From positions 1 through 62,909 of the IMG/VR virus record IMGVR_UViG_3300025645_000072: 62,909 bases of DNA, one strand, 5' to 3'. Position numbers and translations under genes: made by a program. The stretch is from a virus. The notes below the pieces were generated by a model, which was given only the letters and a program-made list of their open reading frames with translations, was not told the DNA's origin and ran no database searches. The number at the start of each line of letters is the position of its first letter. Position 1 is the stretch's first letter. Of the stretch, positions 19,024 through 30,200 are shown piece after piece.

Positions 19024-19947
19024 ATGAGTTTAGTAAATAAATATATTGATTCTGTGAGTTTTTTAACTGCAACTGCGGTTTATGATAACGTGAACTTAAC
19101 AGTAAAATCTGCTGATGGTTATTATCAATCTGGTGGTCAATACAGACAACAGGTTTCTGGAGCTTTATTAAGTTCTAGTGTATGTTCTGATTGTTTTACT
19201 TTTGATTCGTTAGATTATGCAGCTAGTAGTTCTAGTGACTTATGCTGTTTAACACAAACACCATCACAGTATTATTATCCAACTGGATCTACTTTCGCAA
19301 ATACTACAAATATTTATACGGATGTAAACTTAACAAACGTTGCTCCAGATGGATTTTATAGTGAGCCAGGTGGTAGCCAGTTTAGACAAATAAGCAGTAG
19401 CGTTTTAGGATCTTTACAATCTTGTTCAAGTTGTTATACATCTAGAACACTAGCCTTTAGCTCTATTTCAGCAGTAGACGTATGTTGTAATTTGCCTTCA
19501 AGTGGCACATATTATGTAGATTATGGTACTACGTTACTAACTACAAGTAGCATATATTCAGATACTTCAGGAACAATTGCAGCTGATGGTTTTTATAAAG
19601 ACCCAACTGGTAATACATACAGAGAAATGTCATCTAGTGTGTTAGCGGCTCAAAATCCTTGTTCTCCTTGTGGAGGTACAAACTCTTGGAAAGCTCAAGA
19701 TTGTAACAGTGGTTCTGTATACTATTATTTAGATCAACAAGACGGTTATTTAAACAACAACTTAATTGTTTTACAATATGGATATAGTGTTGGAGATGTT
19801 GTCTGGGTAAGACAGTCTCCATCGGGAGCTGTTGCTTGCGCCACAATAATAAGTATATCTTCAACTCCTCCAAACTCTAAAATAGACGAGGGAGGTAATA
19901 GTGGAAACGGACCTTATAGTAATTGTAGTTCTTGTTCAATACCTTAA
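19024..19947 (+). CDS. Cysteine-repeat tail protein
   Basis: A 307-aa protein built of three repeats of about 80 aa, then a distinct end domain (220-307). Each repeat contains a nIYxDxN strand, a DGFY/DGYY turn, a Y/FRQ or YRE motif, a SSxVL helix, and a CxxC pair (54-57, 134-137, 213-216). A CC pair follows the first two (74-75, 154-155). The spacing suggests three metal-binding or disulphide-stabilised modules. It follows the Cys-rich end of the 1607-aa protein, so the two may contact each other at the tail tip. No known family recognised. Confidence 0.55.
   Translation: MSLVNKYIDSVSFLTATAVYDNVNLTVKSADGYYQSGGQYRQQVSGALLSSSVCSDCFTFDSLDYAASSSSDLCCLTQTPSQYYYPTGSTFANTTNIYTDVNLTNVAPDGFYSEPGGSQFRQISSSVLGSLQSCSSCYTSRTLAFSSISAVDVCCNLPSSGTYYVDYGTTLLTTSSIYSDTSGTIAADGFYKDPTGNTYREMSSSVLAAQNPCSPCGGTNSWKAQDCNSGSVYYYLDQQDGYLNNNLIVLQYGYSVGDVVWVRQSPSGAVACATIISISSTPPNSKIDEGGNSGNGPYSNCSSCSIP
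19057..19671 (+). repeat. Three ~80-residue coding repeats
   Basis: Repeats span residues 12-57, 92-137 and 172-216, each ending CxxC (CSDC, CSSC, CSPC). The protein repeats are clear, but the DNA copies have diverged, so the duplication is old and kept by selection. Confidence 0.7.
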
Positions 19948-19956
19948 AATAAAAAT

Positions 19957-20706
19957 ATGCCAAACTATACACTAACACATAGTCAAGACGTACAAGGATG
20001 GGCGTCATTTTATAGTTATTACCCTGATTTTATTATGGGTATGAATCAATATCTTTACACTTTTAAGGGTGGTGATATGTATAGACATAACACTAACTCT
20101 ATAAGAAACAACTATTATGGTGTTCAGTATAATTCATCTATAACAAGTGTTTTAAACGATCAGCCACTTCAAACAAAAGTTTTTAAAACTATAGAATTAG
20201 AATCTGATTCTAGCTGGGATGCAACTTTTACAACAGATTTACAGCAAGGTAGTATAGCAAGTTCTTACTTTTCTTTAAAAGAAAGCTCTTATTTTAGTTT
20301 TATAAGATACAATCAAAATCAAGAAAACTTAAATCTTAGATCAACACAAGGAATAGGTACTTGTGCAAATGTAACGGGAAGTGTTGCTGCTCCACCTTTA
20401 GCTATTGAATTTAATTTTTCTGTTGACTCCATACTTAATATAGGTGCAACAGCATATAAAATTGATTCTGGAGCTTTAGTAGAATTAGGTCCTGTAACAT
20501 CAATTTCAGAAGATAGAAGAACTGTTACAGTTCTCAATCCTGTTGCTAATGCAATAGGCGGTGATAGTATAGTGTATTTAAAAGACCCAGTGGCAGAGTC
20601 TTTTGGTATGTTAGGATATTATTTAGAGTTTACTTTAACTAATTCTAATACCACAGCAACAGAATTGTTTTCTGTCAATAGTCAGGTCTTTAAAAGTTAT
20701 CCATAG
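19957..20706 (+). CDS. Tail hub-like/muzzle-associated protein
   Basis: A 249-aa beta-rich protein. WASFYSYYPDFIMGMNQYLY, then YTFKGGDMYRHNTNSIRNNY is a motif found in the stabilisation or muzzle proteins of marine and crAss-like phages, often at the C-terminus of the large protein. Here it is a separate gene, two genes downstream. LQTKVFKTIELESDSSWDAT follows. It is likely part of the tail barrel; splitting from the large protein is an inference. Confidence 0.55.
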   Translation: MPNYTLTHSQDVQGWASFYSYYPDFIMGMNQYLYTFKGGDMYRHNTNSIRNNYYGVQYNSSITSVLNDQPLQTKVFKTIELESDSSWDATFTTDLQQGSIASSYFSLKESSYFSFIRYNQNQENLNLRSTQGIGTCANVTGSVAAPPLAIEFNFSVDSILNIGATAYKIDSGALVELGPVTSISEDRRTVTVLNPVANAIGGDSIVYLKDPVAESFGMLGYYLEFTLTNSNTTATELFSVNSQVFKSYP

Positions 20707-20712
20707 ATTTTG

Positions 20713-20720
20713 TATCTTTG
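20713..20720 (+). promoter_or_regulatory. -7 promoter element, likely leaderless transcript
   Basis: TATCTTTG ends only five bases before the ATG at 20726. If transcription begins at the usual short distance, the mRNA has no 5' leader. Other promoters here lie 18-30 bases upstream of the start. Confidence 0.6.
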
Positions 20721-20725
20721 CTCAA

Positions 20726-21136
20726 ATGGGATTTATAATAAAAAAATTAAGCTCAACTGATTACGATAAAATTTTAGTAAATTGGTGGGGAGATTGGAGA
20801 TGGAAAGCTCCACCTAAAGATTTTTTACCAGAAAATGGAATGGGTGGGTATATGGTTTATGATGGAGAGATTCCTGTTTGTGCGGGTTTTGTTTATGTAA
20901 CCAACTCAAAAGTAGGGTGGTGTGACTGGATTATCTCTAACTTTAATTATAAAGATAAGGTAAAAAGAAAAGAAGGTCTTAAAAAGCTTATAAGTTCTTT
21001 AACGGTGGTGTTAAAGAAAAGTAAATGTAAGTATGCTTACGCATTAATTAAGTCGGACAGTCTTATAAAAGTATATAAAGAAGAAGGTTACTTAGAGGCT
21101 GGTCAATATAACAAAGAAATGATTAAAATATTATAA
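20726..21136 (+). CDS. GNAT-like protein in virion module
   Basis: A 136-aa protein with the GNAT layout: LVNWWGDWRWKAPPKDFLP near the start, then GYMVYDGEIPVCAGFVYVT, WCDWIISNF, a helix (RKEGLKKLISSLTVVLKKSK) and YAYALIKSDSLIKVYKEEGY as the acetyl-CoA end. Acidic catalytic residues are not obvious. It comes just before three internal virion protein candidates, the place and size of T7 gp13 (138 aa). Either enzyme or assembly factor is possible. Confidence 0.65.
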   Translation: MGFIIKKLSSTDYDKILVNWWGDWRWKAPPKDFLPENGMGGYMVYDGEIPVCAGFVYVTNSKVGWCDWIISNFNYKDKVKRKEGLKKLISSLTVVLKKSKCKYAYALIKSDSLIKVYKEEGYLEAGQYNKEMIKIL

Positions 21137-21137
21137 T

Positions 21138-22034
21138 ATGGCAGCAGTAACATCAGCGATTTTAGCGGTAGGGTCAATGGCTTACAAAGGTTTTTCAGCT
21201 ATTGATGCTGCAAAAAGTCAAAGTAGAGAAGCGGGTAGACTAGAGGAAGAAGCTTTGGAATTAGAAAGACAAGCTCTTGCGGATTTAGAACAAAACAGAT
21301 TAGAGGCTGTTCAAGTACCTATGCAGATATTTGACACCGCTAACGAATTACAAACATTAGACGGTTCAACAATACTAGAAGCTGCTGCTGAGGGAGACCA
21401 GAGAGGAGTAGCTGCTACAGCAGGTAAAATAAAAGCCACGCAAGATGCAGCTAGAACAGAGGCAAGAGATACTATGGCTAAAATTCAAATGGATTTAGAT
21501 TTACAAACTGCCAAAGAAGGTAACAGAAAAGGTGAGTTAGTTTCGGGAATGAAAGATGAAAGAGCTATAGAAAAATCACTTGAAGCAGATGCAATGCAGG
21601 CAAATGCAGATGCTTTATCAGCATCAGGAACACAAGATTTAGTCAGCGCTGGAGTAAGTGCTTTTAGTGCTTTAGCTCCTGCTTTCAAATCAAAAGAAGG
21701 AGGCGTTGCTAAACAGCTAATGAAAGATGATCCTACTTTAACTGAAACAGACGCTTTGTCTCAAGCTAAGATAATGATTAAGGATGGAACAGCTCCAAAA
21801 ACTGGGGTTGGAAAAGTTTTGAGTTCTTTAGGAGATGTAGGTAAAAATATAGCAAGTGGACTATCTTCTTTTACAGGTATTGGTGATGGTAAAGACTTTG
21901 ATGAGTCTGGAGCTGGTAAATTAACAAGTGATATATTTTCTGCTGAAAATATGGCAGAGTTAGAAAAACAAGCTAAGGCAGCTGGAGTATCTATTTCAGA
22001 ATTTATAAGTAATTTGTTTAAAAAGAAAAACTAA
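21138..22034 (+). CDS. Internal virion protein, T7 gp14-like position
   Basis: A 298-aa protein: small hydrophobic N-terminal segment (SAILAVGSMAYKGFSAIDA), then a long Ala/Glu/Gln-rich coiled coil (30-150) and a C-terminal Gly/Ser/Lys-rich part with a helical end (AELEKQAKAAGVSISEFISN). This is the composition of ejected internal proteins that form the outer-membrane channel in short-tailed phages. Assignment rests on order and composition. Confidence 0.55.
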   Translation: MAAVTSAILAVGSMAYKGFSAIDAAKSQSREAGRLEEEALELERQALADLEQNRLEAVQVPMQIFDTANELQTLDGSTILEAAAEGDQRGVAATAGKIKATQDAARTEARDTMAKIQMDLDLQTAKEGNRKGELVSGMKDERAIEKSLEADAMQANADALSASGTQDLVSAGVSAFSALAPAFKSKEGGVAKQLMKDDPTLTETDALSQAKIMIKDGTAPKTGVGKVLSSLGDVGKNIASGLSSFTGIGDGKDFDESGAGKLTSDIFSAENMAELEKQAKAAGVSISEFISNLFKKKN

Positions 22035-22038
22035 TTAT

Positions 22039-24279
22039 ATGGCGGATAGATTAGATATTGCAAAATTAAAACTAGAGAAAGGTTTATTAAGCAATAAAGG
22101 AGTGCCGAGTCAAGATTTAGCTACAGGTCTTCAAGGGCTTTTTAGTGGTATTGATGCTGATGTACAAGCTAAAAGAGAAACTCGTCAAAAATTTAAAGAA
22201 GAAAGTGCCTCAGACATAAGAGACCTTAGAGCTTTAAGAGCAGAGGCAGAAGCAGCTGGAGCTACAAAAGATAAAAGTTCTTCAGGAAAAAGTATTAAGT
22301 TAGGTGATATACCAACTAGTACTACATTAGCCAACTGGACTCTTAGTCAATTAGATGGATTTATACAAGACTCTTATGACAAGCAAGAAATAGTAACCTC
22401 TGGCTTAGGAGGGCAGTTTGCTGTAAGAGATTACAATATATTTAAAAACAATCAAAAACAAACTTGGCAAGCTGTAAAAGGAAGAGCTGATGCTGCTGGA
22501 AAAGAATTAGAAGAAACAATAAGAAGAGCAGAAGGTTATACTAATGAAAAAGGAGTTTTTATTCCTCCAGTTGCGGGAGCAGGCGAAGCTGCTTTTCAAA
22601 GATACCAAAGTATTATAGGTGACTTAAACAATACTAGAGTAAGATCTGGTGAAGATGGTATGGGTGTTGTTGAGGTTTATGAAACAGTGTTTGATAAAGA
22701 GACTGGTGTTCAAAAAAGAGTGCTAGATGCAGATGGTAATCCAGTGATAAATAAAAATATCAGTGGAACAAGTGTAATGGCTTTATTAAATAAAGAAAAT
22801 TCAAGATGGCAAAAAACAGATGTAATTAGTTCTGTAGAAAAAGCTTTTGGTAAGGACGTTATAGCTTCTTATCAAGTTTCAACAAATCATCCAGGATATA
22901 TAAAGGGAAGTAGTAAGGAGGATAATATTAGACGTAATCCTAGTTTTACTAGATACCAAGATACTTTTATAAAAAAAACATTACCTAATAACAGAGCGGT
23001 TTCAAGCGCATTGACCGATAATTATGGTGGTGAATTCTATCAATTAGACCCTAGTCAAACTGCAAGCGGAATAGTTGACGGGACAAAAATTGATATGAAT
23101 GAAACTGTATCAGTTAGTGTTCTAACTGGATATGACTCTAATGGAAAACCAATATATGAAAATATTGAAGCTCCTAAATATATAGGATCAAAAGTAGAGG
23201 GTGATGGTATTGTTGTTCAAACAACAGACAAGCACAAGGCAGCAGCATCAGGAATTGTAAGAGCCACTATTGACGGGCAGCTAGGTATTAAAGTTGTTGA
23301 TGGTGTAGCTATAAAACAGTTTGATCCTTATAGAGATAGTAAGGTAAAATCTCGAGATAGAAAAAATAAAGGTGTAGATCTGTTTAAACAAATAACTAGA
23401 AGTTATGATGGTAAATCTGATGATGTTAAAAATGCAATAGAAAACCTTATGATTAGTAGTAAGTTTAAATTTAATGAAACTGAAGCTATAAAAGACGGTG
23501 ACACTGTGGTTTCTCAAACATATAATGTAGATAAAGGAGATGGAAAATTTGCAGAATTTAAAATTACTTTACAAACTGAAAACCCTAAATGGGAAGAAGA
23601 TAAACAAGAAGGACTGAAAGAAGGTGATGCAGGTTATGTACCTAAGTATCTTCCTATATCTAAAGCAGAGTACGAAGATAAGATGTACGAATTGTTTAAA
23701 GGACGTGACGACAATAGTTCTGTTTCAGAGGCTAGAAAAAACTATAGTTCAATTAAAGCTAATAATTATTCACCAACAGGTACTTTTAATGCTGCAGGAG
23801 ACAGAAATATGGCTTTTGAGACTACAGAGAATGTAGAGGTTGCAGAGATTCCTGAAGTTACTGCAAATAGTGCAATAGGTGAAGGTAAAGATGCAGTATC
23901 TGCTGTTGAGTTTGTAATGAATTCTGAAGGATTTAGTGATCTTGAAGCAAATTGGGATTGGAATGGTGCTAATACTAGGGAAATAGATCAAATGGGAGAT
24001 TCTCTTAAAAGTGCATTTGCAGAGCTTGCAAAAGGTCAAGGTGCTAATCAAGGAGGAGATATTTCTTTTGTAACAAACGGTACAAAAATAGATGTAATGA
24101 ATGGAGACACTGTTGTTGATTCAATAGAGTTTGATTTAAACGAAAAGAGTACATTAAAACAAGCTATTACTACAGCCTTAGACGCTGCAACAAAAGCAGG
24201 TTTACCTGGAAGAGCAGCAGGAACTAGAAAGAAAAGATCTGTAGGAGGAAATGAAGTAAAACCAGGGAAATTTGACTAA
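22039..24279 (+). CDS. Internal virion protein, T7 gp15-like position
   Basis: A 746-aa hydrophilic protein, nearly the length of T7 gp15 (747 aa). Residues 1-80 are coiled-coil-like with EESASDIRDLRALRAEAEAA; the middle is mixed alpha/beta; the C-terminus is basic (GRAAGTRKKRSVGGNEVKPG). No enzymatic motif recognised. It shares the TAATGG stop/start with the next gene, implying coupled translation of ejection proteins. Confidence 0.5.
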   Translation: MADRLDIAKLKLEKGLLSNKGVPSQDLATGLQGLFSGIDADVQAKRETRQKFKEESASDIRDLRALRAEAEAAGATKDKSSSGKSIKLGDIPTSTTLANWTLSQLDGFIQDSYDKQEIVTSGLGGQFAVRDYNIFKNNQKQTWQAVKGRADAAGKELEETIRRAEGYTNEKGVFIPPVAGAGEAAFQRYQSIIGDLNNTRVRSGEDGMGVVEVYETVFDKETGVQKRVLDADGNPVINKNISGTSVMALLNKENSRWQKTDVISSVEKAFGKDVIASYQVSTNHPGYIKGSSKEDNIRRNPSFTRYQDTFIKKTLPNNRAVSSALTDNYGGEFYQLDPSQTASGIVDGTKIDMNETVSVSVLTGYDSNGKPIYENIEAPKYIGSKVEGDGIVVQTTDKHKAAASGIVRATIDGQLGIKVVDGVAIKQFDPYRDSKVKSRDRKNKGVDLFKQITRSYDGKSDDVKNAIENLMISSKFKFNETEAIKDGDTVVSQTYNVDKGDGKFAEFKITLQTENPKWEEDKQEGLKEGDAGYVPKYLPISKAEYEDKMYELFKGRDDNSSVSEARKNYSSIKANNYSPTGTFNAAGDRNMAFETTENVEVAEIPEVTANSAIGEGKDAVSAVEFVMNSEGFSDLEANWDWNGANTREIDQMGDSLKSAFAELAKGQGANQGGDISFVTNGTKIDVMNGDTVVDSIEFDLNEKSTLKQAITTALDAATKAGLPGRAAGTRKKRSVGGNEVKPGKFD

Positions 24280-27200
24280 TGGAAAAAATATATCAACTTT
24301 TATTTGAGGCTGGAGATTATACTAAGTCTTTTGAAGAATTTGTAGAGCAATATGGTAGTGTTGAAAAATCTAAACCACTATATAAAGGACTTAATGATGT
24401 TGGTGATTATACCAAGTCTTTTGAAGAATTTACATCTCAATATGGTTTTAGTGATGAGGTAAAAAAAAAAGACCAGCCTGTCGTTTCTACTGGGGAAGAG
24501 GCAAGTATGGTTGGCACTACACCAATTCAAGAAACACCAGATACCTTATTGGAATCTGGAGGTCTGTTAAATAATAACACAGAATTAAATTCTATTATGG
24601 TTGGAGAAATTCCTTTCTCACAACTATCTGCTCAAGAACAACAAACTTTTTACGAAGAGATTGAAAGACTGGAGAAAGCTGAAAAGCTAAACAAAGCTGC
24701 AGCCGATAATCCTTATGGTATAAGAGTGGATGAAAGGTTTAAACCTTTAGAAATTGAAGGTCTAAATATAGAAAAAGATCCCATTGTTATTGCTGCTCAA
24801 GAGTTGTATAGTAAAAAAAACAAGCCTACAGATTTTTCTAAACTTGTTGAAGGTGTTGAAGATACAGAAAAAATAGCATCAGCTAATAGAGTTGACTTAT
24901 TAAAAAAATTCCAAAAATCTAAAAACAATACTAACTTATCTTTTACTGAAGACGGTAAAATAGTTGGTAATAGAACAATACCAAAGGGTGTTATTGGAAC
25001 TACTCCAAAAGTTAAAGACGAGAATTTAAATTGGTTTCAAAAACTCATAATGTCTCCAGAGGAGTATAATGAAATAGAAGAAGCTAAAACTGTAAATCCA
25101 GAACTGTTATCTAAAATGGATATTGATGTTTCTGATTATCAAGCTTGGGAATCAGAAAACACAAAGGAAGATGGTTTTGTATACCAACAAGTACAAGATT
25201 TAATAAACTCAGATTCTGACAATGACTACCTAAACGATAAAAGAAATTTTAAAAAATTATCTGCATACGTTAATAGTATGGGTGATGAAATAGAGAATGA
25301 CTTATCTGTTATTGAGAATAAATTATTGTTTGAAACTAACCAGGAAACAAGAAGACAGCTACTAAATACTCAGTCTAAATTAAAAGCTCAACAAATTAAA
25401 AACATATCAAGACAGTATAATATTATAAGTTTATTTCCTGCTCTTGAAGGATCTGAAGATGCTAAGAAAAATAGAAGAGAGCAATATATAATAGACCAGA
25501 GAAACGGAGATGTTTCTGGAGGGTTTGGAGATGCAGTTTTATTACCTGCAGCAGACTCTGCAATAAAATTTATTGGTGGTATTTTTGCAGCTATACCATC
25601 TTGGGTAGAACAAGGAGGTAATTTAGCTGGTTTTGAAATGGAAGGTTTAAGAGCTTTGAATGAAAGTTTAGACTCTATGCTTTCTAATGAAGTAGGAACT
25701 GTTGATGGTGCGTTAGATACCTCTACTATTGAAAGAAGAACTGTAGAAAAATTAAAGCCCGTTACTATTAATTGGAAAGGAAAACCTTTGCAAGTAGGTG
25801 TTACTCCAGAAGGAGATATTGTAGATATAAATACAATGGTTTCAATGGGTGGTATCTTAACTAATGACGAGGTTAAAGAAGTAAATGAATTAGCAAAAAA
25901 AGTTCCTAACTACGAGTATGAGTGGTCAGCAGGATCAATTACTCAAGGTACAGTAGGTACTTTAGTTAATTTAGTAGGGCTAATAAAAGGTGGAAAATGG
26001 GCGACAAAAGCTATTCAAAAAGGACTTAAAAAAACTGGTTTAAAAACCACTGTTCCTGGAGGTATAGGTATGGGTTCTGTTTCATATATGTCTACTGTTG
26101 CTGGAGAAGTTAATGATATTAAAAGCCAGCTTATGGAAGCTGGAGTTCCTGAAGAAGAGGCTATGTCTAGAGCCATAATGTATGGTAATGGTAGAGCTAG
26201 CTTAGATGGAATATTTTCAGGACTAGCAGGTGGAAACACAAAACTACTTGAAGCTACAAAGAGCTTTCCAAAAATACTAAAAGACTTAGCTTTAAAACCT
26301 AAAACAGTTGTTAGCAGTAAAGTGTTTCAGGATAAAGTAAAAGACCTGGTTAAAGAAAACGGTAAAGAACTTTTTATAGAAGAGTTGCCAGTGCTTTTTA
26401 CAGGTAATATATTAAATGGATTAGCTAATGATTCTGTAGGTAAACAAATTTTAAATGAATCTACATCAAACAGAGATATTGTTGAGACAGCTATACTAAC
26501 TGTTCTTGCTACAACTGGTGTAGGATCTAAAAGACTTTTATCTAACAACAAAAGAAAGGACTTAATAAGAGCTGCATCATTAAGTAGTAATATAGAAAAA
26601 GATATTGCGAACTTGGTTAACTCTGGTCAAATGTCTGTAGCTGATGCTAAGTCAGTTTACCAGGAAATATACAGTATGCAAACTGCTCTAAACCAAACAC
26701 AAGGTTCGGTTGTTATGAGTGGTAATCAAGAAGAAGCTGCTGCTCTTTTAAATCAAAGAAGAAAGTTGATGGATCAACGAAGTAATTTAGAAGGTCCATT
26801 AAAAGAAGATATAGATAAAAAGATTGAAGATGTTGACAAACAAATAGAAATTTTAAAAGCAGAAGATACTGCTCAAGCTATAGAAGCTTCTGGAGGAGAA
26901 ACAACTACAGATGTTAACGTAACTAAAGATGATGCTTTAGCTTCTTTAAAAGCAGAGAATGAGGTAAGGTTAAAAGCAAACCTACCTGCTATTATAGAGT
27001 CTGAAGAGAATATTTTAAAAGAACAAGATAAACTAATAAAAGAAAAACAAGATGCCATTCAAGAGTCAAAAACAGAGGAGCAAGTGCTATCAGATGATGG
27101 CGGAAGCAAAGAAACAGGGGAAACCGATAAAGTGGAATTGCAAGGAGTGGGAAAAGGAGACACACGTCAAACTACCGTCACTGATGAGAAAACGCTAACT

Positions 27201-30200
27201 CCAGAACAACAAGTAAAATCTGATGAGTTAAATAAAAAAAGAGACGAAAAGATAGATCAAGAGTCTCGTAGGTTTGTAGTTCCTGGAACTAAGATTCAGG
27301 TTCAAATGAACGCTGATGGTACTGCTAATCCAGTGGCTTTAAAAGAAAATACAGATAAGCCAGTAAATAAATCTAGTCAGGCTAAGGCTAATAAAATGAT
27401 ATTAGAAAATGTTATTGATGTTAATGCTGGAGATAAGTTAGACCTAGAAGGTGATACCAATTTAACTGAAGAGCAATATTCTGAAGCTGTTGCTGATAAA
27501 TCTAACAATGTAAAGGAGGTTGCTGAAACACTTGACGCTGAAAGAAAAAAGAGAAAGTCTAAAACAAAAGAAGAGAAGGAAAGATTAGTAGACCCTTTAG
27601 ATATAAAAGGAAAGATAGGAAAAATTACTGAAGCAGATTATGTTAAGTATGGTGACAGAAATAACATTACTTCAGCAATGAAAAGGTTTTGGTTTAAAAA
27701 CAAAAATAAATTTGGACAAAACCCATCGTCTGATTTAGATACAAGAGTTCAAGAGTTAGATGGGTATACTACTGAAAACGAAAGTCAATACATACAGGAT
27801 GTTATAGATTTTATAACTGCTAACCCTACTGGTAAATTAGACATTGAATCAGGTGTTTCTCAGGTTGAAAAAGATTTAGAGGCTAAGTTTGAACAGTTAA
27901 CAGGTTTAAAACCAACACCAGTAAATATTAGAACTGTAAATAATATTGACCCCAACAGAGAGCCTATTAGTGAGACTCAAAAGAAAAGTAAAGATGTATT
28001 ACAGAAAGAAGCTTCTGAACCTGGTGTCTTTGGAAAGAAGAAAGGTCCTTCTCTAGATAAAATATTAGGTAAAAAGAAAACGTCTTCAGATAAAACAAAA
28101 CAAGAGGGCGAGAATGTAAACAGAAAAAAGTTTTGGAGAAGCTGGAACAAAGCATACAGAGAGTCTAAAAAAGATCAGACCACTAGAAGAAAACAACTTT
28201 CAGATGCTATCCAGGATTTACTAGAATCAAAAATTATATCAACAAAAAAAGCAAAGTCTTTAATTAAAAAGATTTCTGGTGTAAATCTCAATAATCCACG
28301 ATTAGTAAATCAAGTACTTGAATATATAACCAAGGTAAACATTGATGCTGTTAATGCTCAGAAGTTTGACGATGCTAAGAATTTTAATAAAAAAATAAAA
28401 AGGCTTTTAAAAAGCGATTCATTAGATGCAGAGGTTGCTATAGCTGCAAAGCAATTTAATAAGATAGATCCTAACTTAGTTGAGGACTTAGATTTATATT
28501 TAGAAAATGCACAGAAAGTTGTTAATGGTTTGACTAAAACCAAGACAGATAAAGAAGGTAATTTAATTTTTGCTGGAACTATAGACATAAAAGGATTAGA
28601 CAATTATACCTCTAAAGTATTAAAGAACGAGGTTGATCTTATAAGAAAGGCAGAAGCACAGGCGTTTAGTGATTTAACAGGGCTTGACTCTAGTGAGTTT
28701 ACTATTGATGAGATGAGATCTATTTTAGAAAAATCAGACTCAGAAAAGTTAACCGAAGCTAATGAGCAAATGGCTAATGATAAAGACGATGTAATAACTA
28801 AAGGTGTTAAAAGAGCATTTGAAGCATATAAGGGAGCTATTAATGATATAATAAAAAATAGAATTGATCCTATTAGTGGTGAACCTTTAGTTATAAGTAA
28901 GGCTGATCAAAAAGTTATAAAAGACTTTATGGAAGTTGATATTGACCTAATGACTACAGCTAAAGAAAAGCTAGAAGCTTTAGATGCTATGGTTAATTTT
29001 ATTGTCAATCAAGGGACTGGTGGTGTAGTAGCTACAACTAAACGTAATGAAGGGATGAAGAACGTTATTGAAGCTAATAAGAAATTAAAGCCAGCCAGAA
29101 AATTAAAACTTTTTGGTTCTGAAAAAGTTGCTGATTTTTGGTATAAAAAACTAGGTGCAACTCCTAGAATAATTGAAAATTTATTTAAAGGAACATCTAC
29201 AGCTAGAATTTTTAATAAGCTATCTGGTTTTGATGGATTTAGAAATGGAGTAGCAAAAGCTGAAAAACTATCTAACGATATTGCAGAAGCTTATGTAGAC
29301 AAGTTTATAAAGCCAACTAGTAGAAAGAATGCAATAAAAGGTACTACAAAAACACAGCCCAACGGTACAGATTTCAATACAGCAGCTAATGACACTGAAA
29401 GAGGTGTATTTGCTTTTATGAGAAGAACTGTAGATGGAACTAAAGAGGAGCAGAAAAATGAATTTAAAAGACGTAAAGATTTAATTGAAGAAACTATTAC
29501 AACTTTGAATGATTCAGGAGAAACAAAAAAATCTCAACTTATTAAAGAATCTTTTGATAAAATACTTTCAGGGTCTAATAGTATACAAGACATTGAAGAT
29601 AAAGTTGATCCTATAAATAAAGAGGCTGTTGAATGGATGACTGCTGAGTGGTCAAAAGTTAGACCTGAATTAGAAAACGTATCGTTAAATGTATATAACA
29701 AAGTTTTAGGTAAAGACATAAACTATACTCCAGACTCATTTAGTTCATTAAAGGACCAAGTAAGTAGTGTTGATCAAGAGATTGGTAGCCCACAATTCCA
29801 AGGTACTTCTCAGAAAATTTACGATAAAGAATCAGGTGTTTTAATGGATATTGTCAGACCTAAAAAATTACCAGCGGGAAGGGTTGTAAACCTTGGTTTC
29901 GACTCTTCAAATATAAGTAATTTAAAAGATGCTTTAACTGATCTTGAAACAGCAGAAAGTATACAAATAATGAAAGGTTTTTTAGGTACTTCAAAAAATA
30001 TGAATCCTGCTTTTAAAAGTTTAATTCCTGATGTAGATAATAGGAATCTTATTTTCAGTAAGTTTCAGAATTATGTAAATTCTAAAAGAGGGGCAAGCCA
30101 AAAAATTCAAGATAAAGAGACTGTAAAGTTGCTTAATCAGATAGCTGGAATTGGTGTTTCTAGAGTTTTAGGTGGACCAACACAGTTTTTAAAGCAGTTA

